Shown piece by piece: positions 48,205-56,346 of a DNA stretch of 64,000 bases. The stretch lies in NCBI RefSeq assembly GCF_015207265.1, contig NZ_JADEXE010000001.1:21737-85736 (forward strand). The letters are read 5' to 3'. The notes under the pieces were generated by a model. The model was not told where the DNA came from, made no database searches, and saw nothing but the letters and a program-made list of their open reading frames with translations. This DNA comes from Nodosilinea sp. LEGE 07298. GTDB lineage: Bacteria; Cyanobacteriota; Cyanobacteriia; Phormidesmidales; Phormidesmidaceae. The position numbers and the translations under genes were made by a program. Positions within the stretch are counted from its first letter, which is position 1. Every line of letters starts with the position of its first letter.

Positions 48205-48885
48205 TCACCCAACTCCTTACTCGCATTCAACACCAGATAGACCTTTCTCAACGGCGAGATTGAAAAGTGAAAGTAATGCCTAAATGAAACAGTAATCTGC
48301 ACTCACACTGCTCAACAGAATAATCAAAAATCATCGCGACCAGACCAGCATTTCTGTGACACGATAATTTGCTATAACCCAATGCGCACGTAGCTCGGGC
48401 TGCCGATAAAACCCCTTCAGGTCTTTCGGCAAGACCAAGAATTACCAAGCATTCACCAGGCTCACTTATGCAGTTTGTATTGCCATGCTCATCACCGATT
48501 CTACCTACCGCAAGCCTAAACAATTGAACCTGCTTTGGGGCGCTAAAAATATAAGTGTTTTGCAACACTTAATATCTCTTCAAAAGGAACCCGTCTACTT
48601 TGGGGCAACTCACAGCCCAAAACCGGCCAATCATCGCCTCTACACTTAGGTACATCAATGACTGAGTTGCATCAATGACGCGTTGTGATTACTCCGGTGG
48701 CCATGTTCGCGCCCTGGGGCCAGCTGTAAAGGGTATGCGGCGATCGCCCAATCCGCTACGGCTGAGGTGCATTACCCGTGATGATTTACTCTGCGATGGG
48801 CTTGAGTACAAATACATCTGCTGATAGATGTTAAGGCCGCTGTAGGTAGCGGTAGGATAATCGTTGCCCTTAATGACAGGCGATT
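48205..48885. other. 681-bp divergent spacer between the katG-side peroxiredoxin and the GH13 gene
   Basis: A perfect 20-bp interrupted palindrome, TAAGTGTT-TTGC-AACACTTA, lies at 48552-48571. A CATCAATGAC direct repeat occurs at about 48653 and 48672. The frame on the minus strand at 48248-48568 has no domain and is not called. No RNA gene was recognised. Confidence 0.5.
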
Positions 48886-50529
48886 ATGCTAGATCTCTGG
48901 TACAAAGATGCCGTTATTTACTGCCTTGATGTAGAAATCTATATGGATGGCAACGGCGACGGCGTTGGAGACTTTGTGGGGCTAATTGATCGCCTAGATT
49001 ACATTGCCGGTTTGGGTGTGAACTGTATCTGGCTGATGCCCTTTTACCCAACCCCTAATCGAGATAATGGCTATGATATCACCGACTACTACAGCGTTGA
49101 TTCGCGGCTAGGAACATTAGGCGATTTCGTTGAATTTACCCGGCAAGCGGAACAACGCGGATTGCGGGTGATTGTAGATTTGGTGGTAAATCATACTTCG
49201 ACCGACCATGGGTGGTTTCAAGCCGCCTGTAAAGATAGAAACTCTAAGTACCGAGATTACTATGTTTGGGCTGATGAGAAGCCGGAAAATGCTGATGAAG
49301 GAGTAATTTTCCCAGGGTATCAAGACAGCACCTGGACGTATAACGAAGAAGCCGGAGCCTATTATTTTCATCGTTTCTACGAGCATCAGGCAGACTTGAA
49401 TGTTGCCAATCCTCAGGTGCGAGAGGAAATTTACAAAGTGATGGGCTTTTGGCTGCAGATGGGAGTCTCTGGCTTTCGAGTCGATGCTGTTCCCTTTTTG
49501 ATTGAGCTAGAAGGCATCAAAGACACTGCCGAAGCTAAAGATCCGCTGCTATTTTTAGAGGAAATTCGCGATTTTTTGTCTTGGCGACGCGGAGATGCGA
49601 TCGTTTTGGCGGAAGTCAACGAACCAATGGACACGATTGCCGACTACTTTGGCGACGGCGAGCGCATGCAGATGTTGTTCAGTTTTATGGGCAATCAAAC
49701 GTTTACCTTAGCGATCGCCCGAGAAGAGGCCGCCCCCCTGATCAATGGCTTAAAAATACAGCCTCAGCCCCCTGCGATTGGGCAATGGGCATACTTTGTG
49801 CGAAACCATGATGAGCTGACCTTAGACAAACTTTCAGCTGAAGAACAAGACGACATCTTGCAGCGATTTAACCAGGATAAAGAAGAAGTTTGGGTGTTTG
49901 ATCGCGGCATTCGTCGCCGCTTTCCGCCGCTGCTCGACAACGATCCGCGTCGCATTCGCCTGGTGTACAGCCTGATGTTGACCCTACCCGGCACGCCAGT
50001 TCTGTTCTATGGCGAAGAAATTGGCATGGGGGATGACCTGTCCCTCGAAGCCCGTGACGCTCTGCGTACGCCTATGCAGTGGTCAGATCAGAAGAACGGT
50101 GGCTTTTCAACGGCTGATCCTGGCAACTTAGTGCGATCGGTTATTGACGAAGGCCCCTATGGCTATCAGCAGCTCAATGTGATTGCCCAACGCCGCGATT
50201 CTGAATCGTTGCTTAACTGGATGGAACGCACCATTCGCATGCGGAAGGAATGCCCTGAATTTGGTTGGGGCAGCTGGGAAATCATTGATACCGACTGTCC
50301 GGCTGTGTTTGCCCATCGCTGCCAGTGGAAGGATGGCACCGTAATCGCAATTCACAACTTATCGAGAGACGCCTGCGTTGTAACGCTAAAGCTCAACGAT
50401 GATAGAGCAACACCTCTGATCGATCTGCTAGAAGACCAGCCTTACGAATCGATTCAGCACGGTTCTCATGAGGTTCAACTCGAAGGATACGGGTATCGCT
50501 GGTTCCGGGTAGGCAGCATTCATCTCTGA
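48886..50529 (+). CDS. GH13 alpha-amylase-family enzyme, trehalose-synthase-like
   Basis: A 547-aa retaining glycoside hydrolase/transglycosylase resembling the catalytic domain of trehalose synthase (maltose alpha-D-glucosyltransferase, GH13_16). Catalytic residues are present: Asp200 in GFRVDAVP, Glu243 in LAEVNEP and Asp309 in VRNHDEL. YKDAVIYCLDVEIYMDGNGDGVGDF and NHTSTDHGWFQ are typical of the subfamily. It would interconvert maltose and trehalose or act on related disaccharides, linking glycogen and compatible-solute metabolism; substrate choice is inference. It lacks the maltokinase domain fused in some TreS proteins. No other trehalose gene is nearby. Confidence 0.85.
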   Translation: MLDLWYKDAVIYCLDVEIYMDGNGDGVGDFVGLIDRLDYIAGLGVNCIWLMPFYPTPNRDNGYDITDYYSVDSRLGTLGDFVEFTRQAEQRGLRVIVDLVVNHTSTDHGWFQAACKDRNSKYRDYYVWADEKPENADEGVIFPGYQDSTWTYNEEAGAYYFHRFYEHQADLNVANPQVREEIYKVMGFWLQMGVSGFRVDAVPFLIELEGIKDTAEAKDPLLFLEEIRDFLSWRRGDAIVLAEVNEPMDTIADYFGDGERMQMLFSFMGNQTFTLAIAREEAAPLINGLKIQPQPPAIGQWAYFVRNHDELTLDKLSAEEQDDILQRFNQDKEEVWVFDRGIRRRFPPLLDNDPRRIRLVYSLMLTLPGTPVLFYGEEIGMGDDLSLEARDALRTPMQWSDQKNGGFSTADPGNLVRSVIDEGPYGYQQLNVIAQRRDSESLLNWMERTIRMRKECPEFGWGSWEIIDTDCPAVFAHRCQWKDGTVIAIHNLSRDACVVTLKLNDDRATPLIDLLEDQPYESIQHGSHEVQLEGYGYRWFRVGSIHL

Positions 50530-50662
50530 GTTAGCAACCAAACAATGACTACCGCCCAGACCCACCACCTAGACAACGGGCAGGTCTGGGTAGGAACAGC
50601 ACGCTGCGGCGAGACCGCGACTTCAAGGTGCCAGGCATTGGTGACAGGGTATGGGCGATCGC

Positions 50663-50697
50663 AAAAAACGCAGACCAGACAAAGCTGATCTGCGTTT
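50663..50697 (-). terminator. Intrinsic terminator for the site-2 protease gene
   Basis: On the minus strand a stem AAACGCAGA(T)CAG/CTG(G)TCTGCGTTT with one mismatch and a 6-nt loop is followed by six T. It lies 36 bases past the site-2 protease stop. Confidence 0.88.
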
Positions 50698-50732
50698 AAG
50701 CTGAGGCGCGCTCTAATAGGCTTTAAGCAGGG

Positions 50733-51851
50733 TTAGGCCGCCTGGGGCGATTGCAGCAGAGCCTGAATCGAGGTCTTCTCTAGCAGACCCGCCAGAGAGC
50801 CATCGTTACCGATCACGGCCAGCGCCTGAATCTTGCGAGTTTCTAACGTCTTGATGACTTCCATCAGCGGCTGCTCAGCACCCACCGTCACAATGTCACC
50901 GGCAGACTCCATAATGGCGGCAACAGTGGTATCGGCCCACTGCTCGCGGGGCACCTGCTTGAGGGCATCGACGAGTACCGTACCCACCAGCAGACCCGTT
51001 TCGTCGGCCACCAAAAACTTGCGCCAGGCCGAAGGGGCGGCCAGCAGAGCATTGTCGGCAAATTCCCGCAGAGATGTATTGGCTTCTACCACCGGGCTGT
51101 CTTGCGCCAGGGCATCTTTAGCCGTTAGGCCAGCCAGGCGGCCCTGCACCGTACCAAACTGAGCGCTACGGTTAGCGTTTTGCAGCAGAAAGATGCCAAT
51201 CAGCAGCGTCCAAACGCTGCCCACCGGGCTGATGCCCAGAATGGAGCCGACACCCAGGGCGATCGCGGTCCAACCCAGCACCTGACCCACGCGGCTGGCA
51301 AACACCATGCCCTTGTGAGGCTGCCCGGTAATCTTCCACACCAGCGATTTCAGCACGTTACCGCCATCTAGCGGCAGACCGGGGATGAGATTAAAGGCAC
51401 CCAGGGCCAGGTTAATGTAGGCCAGCAGCGACACAATGCCAGCCAGAGGGCCAGAGAGGGGCAAGACTAACCCAGCAACAGAGAACAGCGCAAAGAGCGC
51501 AAAGCTGACCAGCGGGCCTGCGATCGCCACCTGAAATGCCCCCTTTGGGGTATCAGACTCTTTCTCTAGCGCCGCCAAACCGCCAAACAAAAACAGCGTA
51601 ATCGAGTTAACGCCAATGCCCTGCTGCATTGCCGCAACGCTGTGCCCCAGTTCGTGGGCCAGCACCGAGGCGAACAGCATCAGCGCCGCCGCCAACCCTA
51701 GCACCCACGGCAACGACCCGCCCAAAGCCGGAAACGCAGCCGCCAAACCGCTGCCGTACTGCCACGTCACCAAAGCCAGCACTAAAAACCAAGACACATT
51801 CACATAAAAGGGAATACCAATTAGATTCCCTACCCGTAAGTTGCCATTCAT
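50733..51851 (-). CDS. Site-2 protease (M50) with CBS domains
   Basis: A 372-aa intramembrane zinc metalloprotease. The N-terminal half has about six membrane helices with the zinc motif HELGH (His66, Glu67, His70) in LAHELGHSVAAM and the third ligand region NLIPGLPLDGGNVL. The C-terminal 130 residues form a CBS pair (LAGLTAKDALAQDSPVVEANTSL onward; ADTTVAAIMESAGDIVTVGAEQPLMEVI), which may sense adenine nucleotides. It probably cleaves anti-sigma or other membrane substrates. ATG 51851 has GAGGTG just upstream on its strand. It has its own terminator. Confidence 0.9.
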   Translation of the reverse strand: MNGNLRVGNLIGIPFYVNVSWFLVLALVTWQYGSGLAAAFPALGGSLPWVLGLAAALMLFASVLAHELGHSVAAMQQGIGVNSITLFLFGGLAALEKESDTPKGAFQVAIAGPLVSFALFALFSVAGLVLPLSGPLAGIVSLLAYINLALGAFNLIPGLPLDGGNVLKSLVWKITGQPHKGMVFASRVGQVLGWTAIALGVGSILGISPVGSVWTLLIGIFLLQNANRSAQFGTVQGRLAGLTAKDALAQDSPVVEANTSLREFADNALLAAPSAWRKFLVADETGLLVGTVLVDALKQVPREQWADTTVAAIMESAGDIVTVGAEQPLMEVIKTLETRKIQALAVIGNDGSLAGLLEKTSIQALLQSPQAA

Positions 51852-52069
51852 AGGGCACCTCATATTAAAACCTGAGGATAGGGCGTTGGCTGTGAAACGC
51901 ATTCCCTACCCGATGAACTTATTGTAACGAACTGTTAACGAGCCTCTAATCCGTCAAAGGTGATGAGAACCGAAGGAAATGGGTCGGGTTGGCGTAGGGC
52001 TGGGAGTGCGAGGGGATGAGGAAGGTGAGGAGTGTTTGTGTACAAGCAGGATGCTCACCTCACAAAGCC

Positions 52070-52275
52070 ATCCCTTCGACTCCGCTCAGGGACCGTTCCG
52101 GCCATCCCTTCGACTTCGCTCAGGGACCGATTGGGTCGACTTCGCTCAGGGACCGATTGGGTCGACTCCGCTCAGGCCCTCCCTTCAACTTCGCTCAGGG
52201 ACCGATTGGGTCGACTTCGCTCAGGCCCTCCCTTCGACTTCGCTCAGGCCCTCCCTTCGACTTCGCTCAGGGACC
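52070..52275. repeat. Eight-copy cluster of the CTTCGACTTCGCTCAGG interspersed repeat
   Basis: The core TCGACTYCGCTCAGG occurs with at most one change at about 52076, 52110, 52136, 52162, 52185, 52211, 52234 and 52257. Successive copies are 23, 26 or about 34 bases apart, because two spacer types alternate (GGACCGATTGGG and CCCTCCC). The last copy overlaps the 3' end of the parA gene and supplies its stop codon (TGA in ...CCCTGAGCGAAG on the minus strand). The same element occurs as an inverted pair at 28137-28178. Three overlapping plus-strand frames here are translation artefacts of the repeat. Confidence 0.9.
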
Positions 52276-52908
52276 GATCGCTTCCTCGTTTCCCTGACCT
52301 TCTATCTTCAGCGTGTAGGCCAAGACCTCTTTACCAACAGCGGCATAGTCTTGCCAGCCGATCTCGGCTTTGGGGTCTTTCACGTCGTAGACCGCTGTAC
52401 CGGCCATAGCGGCTTTTTGAAAGGCAGCGTAGCGGCGAATGCCGCCTGTAAATAGGGGCAGCCCGGTGGTAGTCAACATCTCTCGCACTTCGGTTCCGGC
52501 CCGGCTGGGGTGGGGCGGAATCATGGTCAACAGAATGCGGTAAGGGGCGATGGGTAGCCCGGCCAGGTGCTGTACCATCAGCGCCAGCGCATCGAGGGCG
52601 AGAATATCGGGGGTGGTTGGCAATATCAGTAGATCGCAAGAGGTCGCTAGCAGGGCTAGGTCTGCGGCCATAGGTCGAGCTGGCGTATCAATGACTACGT
52701 GGCCATGGGGGGTAGGAATGGCTCCAGCTTGCCACTGATCGACCACCATGAAGGGCAGCTCGCCCCGACTGGCCCAGGTTAGCGCTGACTGGTTGGGGTC
52801 GGCATCGATCAGCAAAGTTTCGGCGTAGCCCTGCAAAAAAGCCGCCAGGTGAATGGCGGTGGTGGTTTTGCCCACGCCTCCTTTAAAGCTGGCTACGGTC
52901 ACAATCAT
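52267..52908 (-). CDS. ParA-family ATPase (orphan)
   Basis: A 213-aa deviant Walker-A ATPase. MIVTVASFKGGVGKTTTAIHLAAFL carries the motif KGGVGKTT at 9-16; LIDADPNQSALTWA and VVIDTPARPMAADLALL are the A' and Walker B regions. Proteins of this size position plasmids, carboxysomes or chemotaxis clusters on the nucleoid. No ParB or McdB partner is adjacent, so cargo is unknown. The C-terminus ends EGQGNEEAIGP, and the last codons plus the stop lie in the interspersed repeat at 52257-52275, which suggests that the repeat replaced the original end of the gene. Confidence 0.87.
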   Translation of the reverse strand: MIVTVASFKGGVGKTTTAIHLAAFLQGYAETLLIDADPNQSALTWASRGELPFMVVDQWQAGAIPTPHGHVVIDTPARPMAADLALLATSCDLLILPTTPDILALDALALMVQHLAGLPIAPYRILLTMIPPHPSRAGTEVREMLTTTGLPLFTGGIRRYAAFQKAAMAGTAVYDVKDPKAEIGWQDYAAVGKEVLAYTLKIEGQGNEEAIGP

Positions 52909-53016
52909 GGGATGGGTGCAAGCAACGCCGTTGACTTGAGCCTAGCGATCGCCTGGCCCCATTGTCTGCCCTGCCTGATTGGACATCAAGAGGCGTTGTC
53001 TGTGCTCTGCCTGCCG

Positions 53017-53382
53017 CTACCGAGAGGCCACCAGCACCACGCCGCCCATAATTAGCCCTAGCCCGACCAGGCGACCGGGCGACAGATCTTCCTTAAAGAC
53101 CAGCACCCCAATCAAAACAGAGGCCAGGTAGATCATAGAAGCCGCCGGGGCCGCAACGCTGAGTTCAACCCGGGTGAGCACCAGAATATAGAGTACTGCG
53201 CCGACACCGTAGGCCGTCAGACCGGCGATTAGCGTAGGTGTGGTGGCAATGCTTAAGATGTGGGCGATCGCATTGGCGCTCGTCACCTGGCCCAGCTGCA
53301 CTGCTCCCAACTTAAGAAATAGCTGGCCAAAGGCGCTGGCCAGCACGGCCGCTAGCAGCAGACTAAATTCCTGAATCGTCAC
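53017..53382 (-). CDS. EamA/SMR-type small multidrug transporter-like protein
   Basis: A 121-aa membrane protein with four helices (about 3-23, 45-70, 75-95, 100-118). The pattern LLLAAVLASAFGQLFLKLGAVQLGQ, LTAYGVGAVLYILVLTRVELSVAAPAASMIYLASVLIGVLVFKEDLSPGRLVGLGLIMGGVVLVA matches half-size DMT/EamA proteins, which work as homo- or heterodimers. Substrate is unknown. It is on the same strand as parA, 108 bases upstream of it, so possibly cotranscribed. Confidence 0.8.
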   Translation of the reverse strand: MTIQEFSLLLAAVLASAFGQLFLKLGAVQLGQVTSANAIAHILSIATTPTLIAGLTAYGVGAVLYILVLTRVELSVAAPAASMIYLASVLIGVLVFKEDLSPGRLVGLGLIMGGVVLVASR

Positions 53383-53580
53383 GGTGTTTCCTTAAAACAG
53401 GCCTTAAAAGAGGTCTTTGGAGCGCAGTTAGTGAGCTGCTGGCAGACTCAGCAATCAGTGCTTCAGCGATCGATGCCAGAGAGGTATAGTAGCGAACTTT
53501 TGAGGCGCAGGGAAACTGGCCCGCAGGCCAAGCCCGCTTCCCCAAGCTACGATAGAAGACACTGCATAGCTCCCTGAATT

Positions 53581-54447
53581 ATGACCGGCAAAACCCTTCT
53601 GGTTGGGCTGCGGGCCGACCAGTTTCGCCATCCCCTCGATCTCGAAGCCACCCGTGCCCTAAAGCAGCTGCCGGGGCTCGACGTAGTGGTGCGTATGGCC
53701 CTGGCTCCCCTGGCAGAGCGTTTTTTTCACCTCGACCATTTGGCCTCTAGCTTGCAGGTGAGCGATCGCCAGCTGCCCGATCTGCATCAGTCGCTAGTCG
53801 AAGCCTGCCAAATTCTCGACCTGGATGTGCCTCAGCTCTACGTACGCCAAAACCCGGTGCCCAACGCCTACACCTTCGCCATGCGCGGTGAGCAGCCCTT
53901 CATCGTCATCCACACGGCCCTGCTGGAGCTGCTGACGCCAGCGGAAACCCAGGCGGTGATCGCCCACGAGCTGGGCCACCTCAAGTGTGAGCACAGCGTT
54001 TATCTCACCCTGGCTAACCTGCTGACCCTGGCGGCTGGCAGTCTACCCCTGGGCGGGGTGCTGGCTCAAAGTCTTCAGAATCAGCTGATGGAGTGGGTGC
54101 GCTGTGCCGAGTTTACCTGCGATCGCGCTGCCCTACTCGTTGCCCAAGACCCCCGCGTTGTCGCCTCACTGCTGATGAAGCTCTGCGGCGGCTCGCCCTC
54201 GCTCATTGGTCAGCTCAACGTAGACGCCTTTATTGACCAGGCCCGCGCCTACGACACCCTCAGCGCCGATGCCCTGGGCGATGCCCTGCGGCAAATTCGC
54301 ACTCAAGACCTGACTCACCCAGTGCCCGTACTGCGGGCTAGAGAGATCGATCGCTGGGCCAGCACCAATGATTACTACCAGCTGGTAAAACGCCCAGCAG
54401 TCGAGTATAATGGGGACTCATCCAAGGGCGGATGGCGGAATTGGTAG
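53581..54447 (+). CDS. M48-family zinc metallopeptidase, 3' end overlapping tRNA-Leu
   Basis: A 288-aa membrane-associated metallopeptidase related to HtpX/Ste24. Zinc motif HELGH (His129, Glu130, His133) in VIAHELGHLKCEHSVY; the third ligand is the Glu in VRCAEFTCDRAAL. One hydrophobic stretch (about 140-165) may dip into the membrane. Members remove misfolded membrane proteins or have lipoprotein-like substrates. The C-terminal residues NGDSSKGGWRNW read into the tRNA-Leu gene: the coding sequence shares 54426-54447 with the tRNA, and the TAG stop lies in the tRNA D-loop region. Start ATG at 53581. Confidence 0.85.
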   Translation: MTGKTLLVGLRADQFRHPLDLEATRALKQLPGLDVVVRMALAPLAERFFHLDHLASSLQVSDRQLPDLHQSLVEACQILDLDVPQLYVRQNPVPNAYTFAMRGEQPFIVIHTALLELLTPAETQAVIAHELGHLKCEHSVYLTLANLLTLAAGSLPLGGVLAQSLQNQLMEWVRCAEFTCDRAALLVAQDPRVVASLLMKLCGGSPSLIGQLNVDAFIDQARAYDTLSADALGDALRQIRTQDLTHPVPVLRAREIDRWASTNDYYQLVKRPAVEYNGDSSKGGWRNW

Positions 54448-54507
54448 ACGCACCACACTCAAAATGTGGCGACTTCGGTTGTGCGAGTTCGAGTCTCGCT
54501 CCGCCCA
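54426..54507 (+). tRNA. tRNA-Leu (anticodon CAA)
   Basis: The class-II tRNA folds completely. Acceptor GGGCGGA (54426-54432) pairs with TCCGCCC (54500-54506), discriminator A. The D-loop is GGCGGAATTGGTAGACGC, the anticodon stem CCACA/TGTGG encloses loop CTCAAAA with CAA at 54460-54462, and a long variable arm follows (CGACTTCGGTTG). The T-arm is GCGAG-TTCGAGT-CTCGC. CCA is not encoded. The first 22 bases are also the end of the M48 peptidase gene. Confidence 0.97.
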
Positions 54508-54514
54508 CTATCAT

Positions 54515-54545
54515 CTCAACGTTGGGTTGAGTAATCTTCTTTTTC
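54515..54545 (+). terminator. Probable terminator after tRNA-Leu
   Basis: CTCAAC...GTTGAG hairpin (54515-54531) followed by a T-rich run (TCTTCTTTTT), 8 bases past the tRNA. Confidence 0.65.
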
Positions 54546-54690
54546 GGTGATATCTCTTTTGGGTTCATCGAGCTTAGAGCCAAGCAACCCAGCGTTGGCC
54601 TTAAGGGCCTTTTATCTTGTCGCCACTTCAACCCCTTCGCGCTACCCGTAGCAACAGAGACAGCTTGTTTGAGTGAAATACTTGCTCGAC

Positions 54691-56337
54691 TTACTCAATA
54701 GGTGCCTCAATCGTTTTGACGGTCTTGGGCAGCAAGAATGACAGCCCCAGACACAGCAGGCACAGGGCCAAAATTACCAGCAGCGTGCTCTGCATCGCTT
54801 GTACAGCAGCGGTTCGCAAAATGCCGTTGAGGGCGGGCTGAAGGGAGTCGGGCAGTTGGTCGAATAGATCGCGGCGATCGCTGCGCCGCAGAGTTTGAAT
54901 GGCCACTTGGAGCGATCGCACCGCATTGCGCCGCACCTCAGGGGCAACGGATTGCCCCAGCTCGGCCAAAATGCCGTCCACAATCTTGAGCGAGGCCACA
55001 CTCACCAGCATCGTGCCCAAAATGCCTCGCCCCAGCGAGGCACCTAGGTTTTGAAAGGGGCGGTAGACCCCGCGCGCTTCGGCTTTTTGGTCTTTGTGGG
55101 TATCGGCAAAGGTGAGCGAGGTAATGTAGGTGACAAACAGGCCCGTGCCAGCCCCCATCACCACCAGGGCGGGCAGCAGCTCTAGGGCCGTTACCGGAGG
55201 GCTAACGGCGGCCCACAGCATGGCAATACCAACCGTCTTGACCACCAGCCCCGACTGCAGCAGGTAGCGGGGCGGAAACTGAGGTCGCCGTTTGACCAGC
55301 AGAAGAAGAACGGCCAGCTGGGCCACGGTGAAGGGAATCACCGCAATGGAGGTTTGAATGGGGTTGAGCCCCAGCACCGCTGGAATGAACTGGAACAGGT
55401 TGAACTGCACTCCCACCGTGGTCATGGTGTGCAGAGTGCCAATGGTTAAGCCCAGGGTATAAATGCGGCGGTTAAATACCCCCAGACGCAGCAGCGACGG
55501 CTGCCCTAAACGCGATCGCCCCCGCTCCCAAAAGATCAACAGCCCCAGGCAAACTAACCCCGTCGCTATCAGCACCGGGGCCGCTGAAATACCAAACGGA
55601 GCCAGCACAAAATCGAGGGTTTGAGGGTTGCCCTTAGGCTGCCACCAACCCAGCTCGGAGGCCAGACTGAGCCCCACCAGCGTGAGCCCAAACCCCGCCA
55701 CCGAGAGCAGCCCCCCCGGCCAGTCGGCGGGCAGCGTTTGGACTGGGGCGGGCACCGCAATAGAGCGCACCAGCCACCAGATGATCGGAATCAGCCCCAG
55801 CTCGAAGGCAAAGGCCCAGCGCCAGCTAAAGTCAAAAGCCATCACGCCGCCGGTAATGGAGCCGACCAGGGCACCAAGTACGCCCGCGATCGCCAGCGCC
55901 ACCAGTCCATATTTTTGGATTACCTCACCGGGGAGGGTATCCATCAGGGCGACCGGAGTGCTCATTAGCACGGCCCCGGCCACGCCAATGCACCCCGCCA
56001 GCCCTAGGGTAAATAGACCAATATTGGGGCTGAGAATAATCACCACCAGCCCTAGGGCAAAGAACCCCAGGGCGATCGCCAGCACCGGCCGTCGCCCCAG
56101 CCGTCGGCTCAGGTTTTCGGCAGTGGGGGTAAATGAGGCCGTCACCAGCGACATCAGCACCAGGGCCGACTGCACATAGCCCACGCTGGAGTTAAACTCC
56201 TGCACCAGGGGCGGCATAATCGGCTGCACCACCCCAATCGTGTACGACAGCATAAACAAAATCAGGCACAGCCCCAGCGGCTGGCCCCAGGTCTCTAAAA
56301 TTGGTTGCCGAAGGGCTGGTGGAGTGACCATCTGCAT
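54691..56337 (-). CDS. MFS transporter, DHA2 (EmrB/QacA)-like
   Basis: A 548-aa protein with about 14 hydrophobic segments. The first helix region LCLILFMLSYTIGVVQPIMPPLVQEF is typical of drug:H+ antiporters; the sequence NLSRRLGRRPVLAIAL is the MFS loop 2-3 motif and GAVLMSTPVALMDTLPGE-ALA lies where motif C is expected. A cytoplasmic, helical segment (about 425-500) precedes the last helix. It probably exports small lipophilic molecules. ATG 56337 and ATG 56331 are both usable. It follows the MscS-like gene by 9 bases, so the two form an operon, coupling an exporter with a tension-gated channel (inference). Confidence 0.82.
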   Translation of the reverse strand: MQMVTPPALRQPILETWGQPLGLCLILFMLSYTIGVVQPIMPPLVQEFNSSVGYVQSALVLMSLVTASFTPTAENLSRRLGRRPVLAIALGFFALGLVVIILSPNIGLFTLGLAGCIGVAGAVLMSTPVALMDTLPGEVIQKYGLVALAIAGVLGALVGSITGGVMAFDFSWRWAFAFELGLIPIIWWLVRSIAVPAPVQTLPADWPGGLLSVAGFGLTLVGLSLASELGWWQPKGNPQTLDFVLAPFGISAAPVLIATGLVCLGLLIFWERGRSRLGQPSLLRLGVFNRRIYTLGLTIGTLHTMTTVGVQFNLFQFIPAVLGLNPIQTSIAVIPFTVAQLAVLLLLVKRRPQFPPRYLLQSGLVVKTVGIAMLWAAVSPPVTALELLPALVVMGAGTGLFVTYITSLTFADTHKDQKAEARGVYRPFQNLGASLGRGILGTMLVSVASLKIVDGILAELGQSVAPEVRRNAVRSLQVAIQTLRRSDRRDLFDQLPDSLQPALNGILRTAAVQAMQSTLLVILALCLLCLGLSFLLPKTVKTIEAPIE

Positions 56338-56346
56338 CTAGAGGAG

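Noticed and set aside
48248..48568. 106-codon minus-strand frame upstream of the katG-linked peroxiredoxin
   Set aside because: Cys-rich with no domain, and it crosses the palindrome at 48552-48571; no start signal.
51979..52455. Three overlapping plus-strand frames rich in STSLRDRLG-like repeats
   Set aside because: They are translations of the interspersed-repeat cluster and run antisense into parA.
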